Origin: Pegoplata infirma
Lineage: Eukaryota > Arthropoda > Insecta > Diptera > Anthomyiidae
DNA length: 64,000 bases
Reading direction: 5' to 3'
Assembly (NCBI GenBank): GCA_963921195.1
Contig: OY992537.1
Coordinates: 205,616,581 to 205,680,580, forward strand
The notes below the pieces were generated by a model, which was given only the letters and a program-made list of their open reading frames with translations, searched no databases and was not told the DNA's origin. The number at the start of each line of letters is the position of its first letter. Positions within the stretch are counted from its first letter, which is position 1. The position numbers and the translations under genes were made by a program. Shown piece by piece: positions 22,909 through 32,511 of the stretch.

Positions 22909-23118
22909 ATTATTTTTATTTTTTTATATGATAAGTAAATAAAATTTTTTAACACTTGGTGTTTTTACGATGATGAATAATTTTACTTTTTTAGAGTCGT
23001 TATAAGCGAAATTTCTAAAATTTTGATAGAATTTACGTTTTTTTTTAATTTTTGTTTTGAAAATATTATAAAAAATATAATAATATCCTTGCGTTATATA
23101 TATAAAAAAAAAAACCGA

Positions 23119-23462
23119 AAAGAGATGGGCGCACAAGTGATTTTTGACTCACACGCACTCACGACAATAATTTTTCGAACACGAACACTCACGACTAAAA
23201 TTTTCAAAATCTAACAAAATTGCTTACAAAAAAATTTTTTAACAAAACTTTTAAAAAAAATTGAAGTTTTGAGAAATTTAAATTTTTTTTTTGCTTCTTA
23301 AGGCCCACGCACACTCACTCACCCAAAAGTAATACTCACTCACACAACTGTTTTTTCCATTCACACTCACATACATTTACGTGAGTAAAATTGAGTTTCA
23401 GCCACACTCATGCATGATCACGCATAATTTACGAACTAATCTGCTCATGTGCCCATCTCTTC
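23119..23462. mobile_element. AGAGATGGGC-ended ACTCAC element, apparently complete
   Basis: The ends are AAGAGATGGGCGCAC and GTGCCCATCTCTT. The inside has ACTCACGCACACTCAC-type repeats and T/A runs. It lies between the promoter (about 23500-23553) and the start codon (22908) of the minus-strand peptide gene, lengthening the leader by about 340 bp. Confidence 0.65.
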
Positions 23463-23518
23463 TATCAAATACCCGTGTTTGCGAAAAACCCAACTGTTTT
23501 AAAACTTGATTTATGTTT

Positions 23519-23553
23519 CTTTTATATAGAAATTTTAGTAAAACAAAATTCCC
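23519..23553 (-). promoter_or_regulatory. TATA box and GGGAATTTTG box of the minus-strand gene
   Basis: On the minus strand GGGAATTTTG (23553-23544) is followed 15 bp later by CTATATAAAAG (23529-23519). The same GGGAATTTTG box, followed by a TTC/TTT-rich block, stands upstream of the peptide genes at 34878 and 60259. A kappa-B-like role is inferred from the GGGAA core. Confidence 0.5.
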
Positions 23554-23995
23554 ATATTTATAATTAAATATACACTCAACAAAAAAGAAAACCGTAAGAT
23601 GTGAGGTTGCAAAAAAAAAATACTAATATTAAACTATATGAGCAAATCCATGAGCATGATTAAAAGCCATATTTTTTTTTGGATCAATACTTTGCAAAAT
23701 ATGGGCGCTTAAAAAAACGATTTTTTGAAAATATTGACCTTTAGACAGTTTTTTAACATTTTTGTACTCGGAAACCGAAATTCGTACGAAAAAAACTTAT
23801 AAAAACAATATTGTAGAAAAAATTATGAAAATTTAAAGTTTAGAAAAAATTTTATTTTTTTTTTTAAATTTCAACAAAAAATTTTGAAAACAATATTTGA
23901 ATGTTCGTTTTTCCTAGCAAGGACACCATGCACTCAAAAAATTATGTCATTAACTGTTTGTAGTTTATTTTAAAAATTTTACGTTTACACCTTTT

Positions 23996-25264
23996 CCAAT
24001 TGAAATTCAGAAAAGATCAATTGTAATTCAGAAATCCCAATTGAAATTCAGAATAGCCCAATTGAAATTCAGAAATCATAATTGAAATTCAGAAAAGCCC
24101 AATTGAAATTCAGAAATCACAATAGAAATTCAGAAAAGCACAATTGAAATTCAGAAATCACATTTGAAATTCAGAAAAGCCCTATTGAAATTCAGAAAAG
24201 CACAATTGAAATTCAGAAAATCACAATTGAAATTCAGAAAAGCACAATTGAAATTCAGAAAAGCCCAATTGAAATTCAGAAAAGCACAATTGAAATTCAG
24301 AAATCGTAATTGAAATTCAGAAAAGCCCATATTCAGAAAAGATCAATTGAAATTCAGAAATCGTAATTGAAATACAGAAAATCACAATTGAAATTCAGAA
24401 AAGCACAATTGAAATTCAGAAAAGCACAATTGAAATTCAGAAAAGCACAATTGAAATCCAGAAAAGCCCAATTGAAATTCAGAAATCGTAATTGAAATTC
24501 AGAAATCGTAATTGAAATTCAGAAAAACCTAATTGAAATTCAGAAAATCGCAATTGAAATTCAGAAAAGCACAAGTAAAATTAAGAAAAACACAATTGAC
24601 ATTCAGAAAAGCCCAATTGAAATTCAGAAAAGCACAATTGAAATTCAGAAAAGCACAATTGAAATTCAGAAAAGCACAATTGAAATTCAGAAATCGTAAT
24701 TGAAATTCAGAAAATCACAATTGAAATTCAGAAAATCACAATTGAAATTCAGAAAAGCCCAATTGAAATTTAGAAAAACACAATTGAAATTCAGAAAATC
24801 ACAATTGAAATTCAGAAAAGCACAATTGAAATTCAGAAAAGCCCAATTGAAATTCATAAAACCACAATTGAAATTCAGAAAAGCCCAATTGAAATTCAGA
24901 AATCGTAATTGAAATTCAGAAAAGCCCAATTGAAATTTAGAAAAGCCCAATTGAAATTCAGAAAAGCACAATTGAAATTCAGAAAAGCCCAATTGAAATT
25001 CAGAAAAGATCAATTGAAATTCAGAAAATCACAATTGAAATTCAGAAAAGCCCAATTGAAATTCAGAAATCATAATTGAAATTCAGAAATCACAATTGAA
25101 ATTCAGAAAATGTAAACAAACCAATTATTAGTCACCACTACAAACATAGACACATTATGCAAATGCAGTACAGAGATGTGTATATGAAAGTATCTAACTT
25201 TATTCTCTTGCTACGTATTGTAGAGAGCAGACAGACAATACACTCATAAAATGCTTAAGGTAAC
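23996..25264 (+). repeat. left arm of a foldback-like element
   Basis: About 54 units of 20-22 bp (AATTGAAATTCAGAAAAGCC and variants with TCAC or TCGT) run to 25108. A unique 155-bp stretch follows, including TGTAAACAAACCAATTATTA, TCTTGCTACGTATTGTAGAG and AGACAGACAATACACTCATA. The same order, inverted, forms the right arm at 30609-31964. The lysine/glutamine-rich frames on both strands are array artefacts. Confidence 0.85.
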
Positions 25265-25409
25265 ATTATCGTTCAACTGTTGACGAGTGTGGACGTGTTT
25301 TATTTTAACTCCGTGCTATAAATTGAATTACTAAAATTGTTCGTAATAGGTTTGTTCGTAATAGGTATTTTTGTGATATTTTCATTACCACATCAAGGAA
25401 AATGAAAAT

Positions 25410-26813
25410 ATGGACACAAATGATACCGATTTAGTTCGAGGCTCTGCCTCACCGACTGGTGCTGGTCCTAGCACTGGTCTTAGGGTTGCGACCTTGAAGT
25501 CCGGCCTTGATTCTGGTAGGGGTGCTCAGCCTAATATTGGTGGTAAAAAGAAAAAGAAACTTAAGCCATCAAAGGTCAGGCACAACCAGAGAAGGCTTTG
25601 TTTGAAAATAATTAACAGACTAAGCCAACTCGATGGAACGAAGCTCTCCGAACGTGAGAGGGCGTCGCTATCATGGGCGAAAGGAGTCATTGAAGAACAG
25701 GACAAACTTTCGGCAATGCGCGCATCTGACAAACAGAGCGCTGTTTCGGCCTCGTCATCGAAGTCTGGTAAAAGGTTGCGCTCGCCCGACGAGAAACCTT
25801 TACCTAAAAGATCTAAGGTGACCGGCAACGTCTGGACTCAGTCTTTTAGTGAAGTGGTGAAAGGTAACTTCGTTAGGGCTGTGATAAACAGGCAAAATGG
25901 GGATTGTAGTATTCCAAGGGACAAGTGGAGTTTAGTTGAAACTAAACTAAATGAAATCTACTATAGGCTTCTTGAGAGTATGCCTGATTTTCTCCCTACT
26001 ACTGTCAACGCAGGTTGGTATCAGGGGCGAGTAAAACTCGTTGCTTTTGGAAACGAAAGATCCGCAGCCGTGTTTAAGGTTGCCATTAGCCAAGTGGGAG
26101 ACTTATGGCCTGGAGCCAGACTGGACGTTGTGGAAAAACATGATATCCCCTCGCAACCCAGAGCTCATGCATGGATCCCAATGGCTACAAGTGACACTGC
26201 GGTGATTCTAAAGATGATAAAAGTCTGCAATCCTGACCTTCCAACTCAGAATTGGCAAATTGCCAGATTGGGTGAGATGGAGGGCGCTCGTCGTCAAGCA
26301 GTGGTCTTGGTTAATGAGGAATCGCTTCCGCTTTTAGCCAGGACTGACGGCATTATTAGATTTGGCTTTTTTCATATAAGAGTCAATGTCTACAAGGGCG
26401 ACCAGAAGCCTATTTTGGAAGCAGACAAGCCAGTGGCAGAGTCGGCTGGGGAGGAGAATCTGGAAAAGGTTGATATTCAGCTGACCGATTCTAGGCTGAT
26501 GGACGATGCATCTGGCATTTTCGAAACCGAATCTGGTAACGAATGCGACCTCTGTGATGGCACGGAGGATAAAGCTGATGCCACTATGGGTGACATTCAG
26601 GACGAGGCCCATGCAGTGAGGAATTCGGAGAGTTCTGTTGCCTCCGATTCAGAACAGATGGGACACATATCTGGCTTATTCGAAACCGAATCTGGGGACG
26701 AATGCGACCTCTATGATAACACGGAGGATGAAGCCAATAACACGGTGGTGGAAAGGATGGTGGAAAAAAAGCAAGATGTTGCGGTTCCTACAAATAAACC
26801 TCCATCACTGTAA
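25410..26813 (+). CDS. retrotransposon ORF1 protein (DUF4780-like)
   Basis: A 467-residue protein, the presumed RNA-binding component of the element's ribonucleoprotein. The N-terminal third is basic and disordered, with KKKKK near residue 46 and a PLPKRSK patch, possibly a nuclear signal. Residues about 150-340 match my memory of insect retrotransposon DUF4780 domains: CSIPRDKW, GWYQGRVKL, LWPGARLDVV, PRAHAWIP. I see no CCHC zinc knuckles. The acidic C-terminus carries an internal duplication, FETESGNECDL and FETESGDECDL, each followed by TED. Start ATG 25410 follows a purine-rich leader. The stop overlaps the ORF2 start by 38 nt. Function is inferred from position and family. Confidence 0.8.
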   Translation: MDTNDTDLVRGSASPTGAGPSTGLRVATLKSGLDSGRGAQPNIGGKKKKKLKPSKVRHNQRRLCLKIINRLSQLDGTKLSERERASLSWAKGVIEEQDKLSAMRASDKQSAVSASSSKSGKRLRSPDEKPLPKRSKVTGNVWTQSFSEVVKGNFVRAVINRQNGDCSIPRDKWSLVETKLNEIYYRLLESMPDFLPTTVNAGWYQGRVKLVAFGNERSAAVFKVAISQVGDLWPGARLDVVEKHDIPSQPRAHAWIPMATSDTAVILKMIKVCNPDLPTQNWQIARLGEMEGARRQAVVLVNEESLPLLARTDGIIRFGFFHIRVNVYKGDQKPILEADKPVAESAGEENLEKVDIQLTDSRLMDDASGIFETESGNECDLCDGTEDKADATMGDIQDEAHAVRNSESSVASDSEQMGHISGLFETESGDECDLYDNTEDEANNTVVERMVEKKQDVAVPTNKPPSL

Positions 26814-29800
26814 GGCAGCCTCAGCTGCACTATTGCTGCGCCTGACGACAGGAGCAGTTGACTTGGTTTTTATCCAAGAGCCCTGGGTGCGGGGTGGCAG
26901 GGTTTGCGGATTGAAGACCCCTGGATTTAAGTTGATGGTTGCCAAAGGTGAGGGCTCACCAAGAGCCTGCATCTTGGCGAAAAATGGCTTAAATATATTC
27001 TTTTTATCAACTTTTAGTGATATGGATGTTACAGCGGCTAGCTTAGAGCTTCATGGGAAATCTATTTGGCTCGCCTCTGCGTATTTTCCTAATCCGGGGC
27101 CAATACCCCCGGAGAAGGTTGGCGGTCTGATTCGGGAGTCTGAATCTAGGGGACACCAGTTACTAGTGTGCTGTGATGCTAATGCACATCATTCGATATG
27201 GGGTAGTACAGACACAAATGATAGAGGCGAATCACTTTTGGAGTTTTTGTTAAGCACTAACCTGTATATTTGTAACAAGGGTAGTGAACCAACTTTCGTT
27301 ACAAGTACGCGGCAAGAGGTTCTTGACGTAACACTTGTATCAGATACATTGTCTGACAGAATTGATGACTGGAGAGTTTTGGAAGAGCATTCTTTCTCAG
27401 ATCATCGCTACATTGAGTTTTTACTCAGGGAGCGTGCCCCGGTTGAGACAGTCTCTAGAAATCTGAGAAGAACAAACTGGGTGAAATATAGGGAGACTTT
27501 TTCTTTGCTTTTGGATGAAGTACCCCTATCTGAACCGCATAGTTTAGCGGAAATTGACTGTCTGGTTGACCATATAACAAATGTTTGTAATAGGTGCCTG
27601 GATGCGTCTTGCCCTTCTGCAAAGCCTAGAGGGAAAAAAAAGCCACCTTGGTGGTCAAATGAGTTGCAGACGAGCAGAGATTCCTGCAGAAAGCTCTTTA
27701 ATAAGGCTAAATTTTCAAGAGCGGACGAGGACTGGTCTGCATACAGGCTGCAACTTAAGAGTTATAAAAAGATGATCAGAAATGCAAAATGTGATTCTTG
27801 GAAAAACTTCTGTGGAAACATAGAAGACGTTTCTGAGGCATCCAGGCTGCGCAAGGTTCTGGCTTCTTCTCCTTGCACCCTAGGATACCTGAAAGATCCT
27901 AATGGGGTGTGGTCTTCCTCCAGTGGAGAGTCGCTGGATCTCCTTTTAAACACGCATTTTCCGGGCAATTCCATGACGCCGTTTCAAGCTTTGGAACGTT
28001 CTGACGCCCAAGCATCTGAAATTGCTTCGGAAATAATAAATATGCCAACATTAATCTGGGCGATAAAAAGCTTCAGGCCCTATAAATCCCCGGGACCTGA
28101 TGGTATAATCCCGGCTGAGTTGCAGCAAGTGTTGGACTATATAGCCCCGTTGCTGTATAATCTATACACAGCATGCATCAACTGGTCGTATATTCCTTTA
28201 AAATGGAGGGATACCAGAGTCGTATTTATCCCGAAGGCTGGGAAAAGTTCCCACACAGCTCCGAAGGATTTCAGACCAATTAGTCTGTCTTCTTTTTTGT
28301 TAAAGACAATGGAACGAATGATAGACTCATATTTGCGTAGAGTGATTGACCCGAGGTTGCTTTCGACAAAGCAACATGCATACAGCAAGGGACGATCAAC
28401 GGAAACAGCTCTTCATGAGCTCGTTGGTACCATCGAGAGATCCCTTTCGGTAAAGGAGTACACTATGGTGGCCTTTCTTGATATTGAGGGGGCTTTTAAT
28501 AATGTCATTCCAGAATCGATAATATTGGCATTGTCTGGTCTGGGAGTAAAGCGTGAAATCGTTTTAATGGTGGAAAACCTACTTGCCAATAGACGTATAA
28601 CGTCTGAATTGGGAGCGTCCGTCATATCTCGATTTGTCAATAGGGGAACACCACAAGGAGGTGTTCTTTCGCCGCTTCTTTGGAACCTGGCACTGAATTC
28701 AATGCTACTATCTCTAGAAGCACGTGGTTGTCATGTTATCGCATATGCTGACGATGTCGCGATAGCGGTAAAGGGGAAGCATCTGCCAACATTGCGGGAC
28801 ATTCTTCAGGGTTCTCTGAAAGATCTGTCTAAATGGGCAAGAGACTGTGGTCTAGGAGTTAATCCCAGTAAAACAGAGCTTGTTTTGTTTACAAGGAAAA
28901 ATAAGATTCCTGCTTTTGATCCTATTTCTCTGGACGGTACTGAAATCACCTTCTCAGATGGAGCCAAGTATCTTGGAGTATTTCTAGATAGGAAGCTGAA
29001 TTTCAGGCGTAATATTGAGGAACGGGTGAGAAAAGCAACGATTGCTTTGTATTCCTGTAAAAGGGCCATTGGAAAACGATGGGGTTTTAGCCCTCAAGTC
29101 GTTCATTGGATCTATACAGCAGTGGTGCGTCCAATTTTGCTGTATGGAATCATTGTCTGGTGGCCTGCTTTGGAAACAAAAGCGAACTTTGTCTTTATCA
29201 CGAAGGTACAGAGAATGGCGTCAATGTGCATCACTGGTGCTCTTCGTACTACACCTACGGCTGCATTAGAAATCCTCCTTCACCTGATACCCTTGGACAT
29301 ATTGGGTAGGCAGTATGCGGCTGCGTCGGCAATTCGACTTAATAGCACGCTGCAATGGAGGAGCAGTGATTGTGGCCATAGCGCGATCTTGAAAAAGATA
29401 ACAATACCACAAAATGTGGACTGTGCTCCCTCTTTGAGCCTCTTTGAGCGCCACTTTACCACTATGATACCATCCAGGGAGTCTTGGAGGGGGGATACTC
29501 CGGGTAGTGGAGCTACCATAAATTTTTACACAGATGGATCGAGGCTGCACGAACAAGTGGGCTTTGGGGTCTATTCGGAAGAGCTTGGATTGAGCCTGGC
29601 TCGTAGATTGCCAGATCATTGCAGTGTTTACCAGGCAGAGATGCTGGCAATAAAGGAAGTGGCTGACTGGTTGAGCTGCAATGTCTTGTCTACAACCGCA
29701 GTCAACATCTATACTGGCAGTCAAGCCGCGGTCAAGTCCCTGGATTCAATGTTTCTGAAAACAAGATCTGCCCTTAACTGCCGCACGTCTTTAAATGAGA

Positions 29801-30369
29801 TGGCCAAGCAGTTTAACATACGACTCATATGGGTCCCAGGGCACAGAGACATTCCAGGGAATTGCAAAGCCGATGAGCTTGCAAGACTAGGAACTACCTT
29901 ACAGGTTCCAACAGAATTGGAATGTGTTGGTATGCCTCTAGAAACTTGCAAGCAAAACCTACGGCTTTGTTCTGCGACGGAGACTAATCAAAGATGGGCA
30001 AATGGATGGACGTGTGAGACAACACGACTGATTTGGCCTTCTCTTAATCAGGGGCGCACAAGTGAGCTGATATCGCTTCCAAGAGGAGATATTTCGACGG
30101 TGGTTTCTATAATTACCGGACACTGTCTTATAGGGAAGCACGCAGAGCGGTTAAATGTGCCGTCGAATGACTTTTGCCGAAGTTGCATGGATGAAGAGGA
30201 GTTGGAAACTATCGAACACTTTATTTGCCATTGCCCGGCACTTTCTGGTCAGCGACTTGCTTCACTGGGATCTAGGGAGCTGTACGATCTTTCTGATTTG
30301 TCGGATGTCAAAATTCAACATCTAAGGAGTTTCATAAGAAGCTCAAACTGGTTTAACGACAGGGACTAG
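26776..30369 (+). CDS. retrotransposon ORF2: endonuclease, reverse transcriptase, RNase H
   Basis: A 1197-residue polyprotein for target-primed reverse transcription. I prefer ATG 26776 because MLRFLQINLHHCKAA is the start of the endonuclease; an open frame extends upstream inside ORF1. The APE-type endonuclease shows QINLHH, FIQEPW, DANAHHSIWGS, DVTLVSD and SDHRYIEF. The RT shows KSPGPDG, FLDIEGAFNNV, RGTPQGGVLSPLLW and YADD near residue 657. RNase H follows with TDGS (D920), AEMLAIKE (E955), then IYTGSQ and KADELARLG (D1033). The third catalytic aspartate, expected in IYTDSQ, is glycine (GGC, 29716-29718). A CCHC-type cluster CRSCMDEE...HFICHCP lies near the C-terminus. No stop or frameshift is visible. 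Confidence 0.9.
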   Translation: MLRFLQINLHHCKAASAALLLRLTTGAVDLVFIQEPWVRGGRVCGLKTPGFKLMVAKGEGSPRACILAKNGLNIFFLSTFSDMDVTAASLELHGKSIWLASAYFPNPGPIPPEKVGGLIRESESRGHQLLVCCDANAHHSIWGSTDTNDRGESLLEFLLSTNLYICNKGSEPTFVTSTRQEVLDVTLVSDTLSDRIDDWRVLEEHSFSDHRYIEFLLRERAPVETVSRNLRRTNWVKYRETFSLLLDEVPLSEPHSLAEIDCLVDHITNVCNRCLDASCPSAKPRGKKKPPWWSNELQTSRDSCRKLFNKAKFSRADEDWSAYRLQLKSYKKMIRNAKCDSWKNFCGNIEDVSEASRLRKVLASSPCTLGYLKDPNGVWSSSSGESLDLLLNTHFPGNSMTPFQALERSDAQASEIASEIINMPTLIWAIKSFRPYKSPGPDGIIPAELQQVLDYIAPLLYNLYTACINWSYIPLKWRDTRVVFIPKAGKSSHTAPKDFRPISLSSFLLKTMERMIDSYLRRVIDPRLLSTKQHAYSKGRSTETALHELVGTIERSLSVKEYTMVAFLDIEGAFNNVIPESIILALSGLGVKREIVLMVENLLANRRITSELGASVISRFVNRGTPQGGVLSPLLWNLALNSMLLSLEARGCHVIAYADDVAIAVKGKHLPTLRDILQGSLKDLSKWARDCGLGVNPSKTELVLFTRKNKIPAFDPISLDGTEITFSDGAKYLGVFLDRKLNFRRNIEERVRKATIALYSCKRAIGKRWGFSPQVVHWIYTAVVRPILLYGIIVWWPALETKANFVFITKVQRMASMCITGALRTTPTAALEILLHLIPLDILGRQYAAASAIRLNSTLQWRSSDCGHSAILKKITIPQNVDCAPSLSLFERHFTTMIPSRESWRGDTPGSGATINFYTDGSRLHEQVGFGVYSEELGLSLARRLPDHCSVYQAEMLAIKEVADWLSCNVLSTTAVNIYTGSQAAVKSLDSMFLKTRSALNCRTSLNEMAKQFNIRLIWVPGHRDIPGNCKADELARLGTTLQVPTELECVGMPLETCKQNLRLCSATETNQRWANGWTCETTRLIWPSLNQGRTSELISLPRGDISTVVSIITGHCLIGKHAERLNVPSNDFCRSCMDEEELETIEHFICHCPALSGQRLASLGSRELYDLSDLSDVKIQHLRSFIRSSNWFNDRD

Positions 30370-30608
30370 TAGGGAAACCTATTACGATCCCGTGGTATCA
30401 CAATGGACCTCAGAGTCTACGTGTGTTGACGTAAAACGTCAGCAGCCACTTACAACCTAACCTAACCTAACATTAAGTAAAACTGACGTTTTATTATTTT
30501 TCTTTAAAACTAATTTTTCATTAATGCATTTGTCAAGGTAGAGTAAATATTTTTGTTCACTATATTAATTAATTTACAAAAAATAAAAAAAATTTGTTAA
30601 ACTAAATT

Positions 30609-31964
30609 TTACCTACAACATTCTATGAGTGTATTATTGTCTGTCTGCTCTCTACAATACGTAGCAAGAGAATAAAGTTAAATACTCTCATAGTTGTACA
30701 GCATTTGTTTAATGTGTATATGTACACTCAAAGAATTATGTAGGTAAATTCCAGTGAATATTCACTTAAAACAAATGAAATTTTATTTAAAAACCATTCC
30801 ACTGTTTTTTCATTTAAAATCAAAACACATTACAGTCAATTTTAAATGTTAATTTAATGACTAACCAAAACATTAAAAAACTAGTGAATATTCAGTTATT
30901 TTGTATTGAAAAACAGTAAAACTATAGAAGAAATATTTTACTGCCGAAATTAAATGTAACAGAAAATTCGTTTTTAATACAGTAAATTATTTTTTTTAAA
31001 CTACAGAAACAGTAAAAAAATTAAATCCTTTATAAAATAAGTGATTTTTCTTTTAAAATGACTTTACTGATTACTTTTTAAAATAACCTACAAACAGTTA
31101 ATGACATAATTTTCTTAGTGTAGTGGTGACTCATAATTGGTTTGTTTACATTTTCTGAATTTCAATTGTGATTTCTGAATTTCAATTGTGATTTTCTGAA
31201 TTTCAATTGTGCTTTTCTGAATTTCAATTGGGCTTTTCTGAATTTCAATTGTGCTTTTCTGAATTTCAATTGGGCTTTTCTGAATTTCAATTACGATTTC
31301 TGAATTTCAATTGGGCTTTTCTGAATTTCAATTGTGTTTTTCTGAATTTCAATTGGGCTTTTCTGAATTTCAATTATGCTTTTATGAATTTCAATTGGGA
31401 TTTTCTGAATTTCAATTGTGCTTTTCTGAATTTCAATTGGGCTTTTCTGAATTTCAATTGTGATTTTCTGAATTTCAATTGTGATTTTCTGAATTTCAAT
31501 TGGGCTTTTCTGAATTTCAATTACGATTTCTGAATTTCAATTAGGCTTTTCTGAATTTCAATTGTGATTTTCTGAATTTCAATTGTGCTTTTCTGAATTT
31601 CAATTGTGCTTTTCTGAATTTCAATTGTGCTTTTCTGAATTTCAATTGTGCTTTTCTGAATTTCAATTGGGCTTTTCTGAATTTCAATTGTGATTTTCTG
31701 ATTTTCAATTGTGATTTTCTGAATTTCAATTGGGCTTTTCTGAATTTCAATTACGATTTCTGAATTTCAATTGGCCTTTTCTGAATTTCAATTACGATTT
31801 CTGAATTTCAATTATGCTTTTCTGAATTTCAATTGTGCTTTTCTGAATTTCAATTGTGCTTTTCTGAATTTCAATTGGGCTTTTCTGAATTTCAATTACG
31901 ATTTCTGAATTTCAATTGGGCTCTTCTGAATTTCAATTGTGATTTTCTGAATTTCAATTGTGCT
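30609..31964 (-). repeat. right arm of the foldback-like element
   Basis: Inverted counterpart of 23996-25264. The unique part 30609-30722 is interrupted by a 396-bp element (30725-31120) and resumes at 31123-31150 before the array CTGAATTTCAATTGTG (31151-31964, about 40 units). Outside the arrays the flanks differ, so outer element ends are not defined. Confidence 0.8.
30725..31120. mobile_element. CACT-ended MITE, family N, copy 1
   Basis: Ends CACTCAAAGAATTATGTA and the complement of CACTAAGAAAATTATGTCAT, flanked by TA on both sides. Interior AT-rich with GTGAATATTCACT-type palindromes. A sister copy is at 56841-57402 and a 55-bp end fragment is at 23931-23985. Confidence 0.8.
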
Positions 31965-32511
31965 ATATTTTTTTTTATCAAATTTTATACTATCAATTTT
32001 TTTCTCACCAAAAAAATTTTTTTTTTCATAAATTTTTTTTAAATCAAAAAATTTTTCTTTTTATCATTATTTTCGTGAAAAAAATCGTTTTTTTTTACCA
32101 AAACTACTTTTTTACCAAGCCTAAGCTTTTCGCATAAAAATTTTCCATTTGCTTATCAAATGTACATAAAACAAGTAAGAGTGTTATATTCTTTGGTGCC
32201 GAATCTTTTATACTCTCCAAAATGTAAAAACAGTTTTTTGCACTTACTTTTGCTCTCACTTACGAAATGTAGAGCTCTTTTGGATTTTTTATGGGGTCCT
32301 CGACTGATACATATTTCAATTCGTTTTGCATGGAATAGCAAAGTAATATAACATTATTTTTTCTAAAAAAAACTTTGCTTTGGCAAGTACACCTAAATCT
32401 TCTGCAAAACATTATCATGATTTAATGTTTTGGGTAAGAGTACAAAATTCGCAGGCATATTTACTTTCCTTTTCCCCTCTCCTTGCTTAACTTTTCATTC
32501 TTTTTTGCTTT
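31965..32511. other. AT-rich spacer with a dispersed-repeat piece
   Basis: 31970-32160 is T/A homopolymer-rich. 32164-32350 begins ACAAGTAAGAGTG and resembles the hairpin-ended repeats. No gene. Confidence 0.4.

Larger units (their letters stand above)
25269..30468 (+). mobile_element. full-length LOA/I-like non-LTR retrotransposon
   Basis: About 5.2 kb with a 140-bp 5' UTR, two overlapping reading frames and a short 3' UTR ending in CCTAACCTAACCT. It is flanked by AACATTA at 25262-25268 and 30469-30475, the probable target duplication. The element is G+C-richer than its surroundings, and both frames are open, so the insertion looks recent. RT-plus-RNase H with this ORF1 type suggests the LOA or a neighbouring I-group clade. 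The clade is an inference. Confidence 0.8.

Noticed and set aside
24687..25013. Long repetitive open frames over the 20-bp arrays (also 24700-24912, 31207-31533, 31541-31750)
   Set aside because: The unit is open in several frames on both strands, and protein content is only a translation of the minisatellite.
23996..25108. CRISPR-like regular repeats
   Set aside because: There are no unique spacers between units and the context is an animal genome; it is a tandem minisatellite.
25526..25828. Minus-strand frames inside the retrotransposon (also 29266-29724 and others)
   Set aside because: They are antisense shadows of the two retrotransposon frames.
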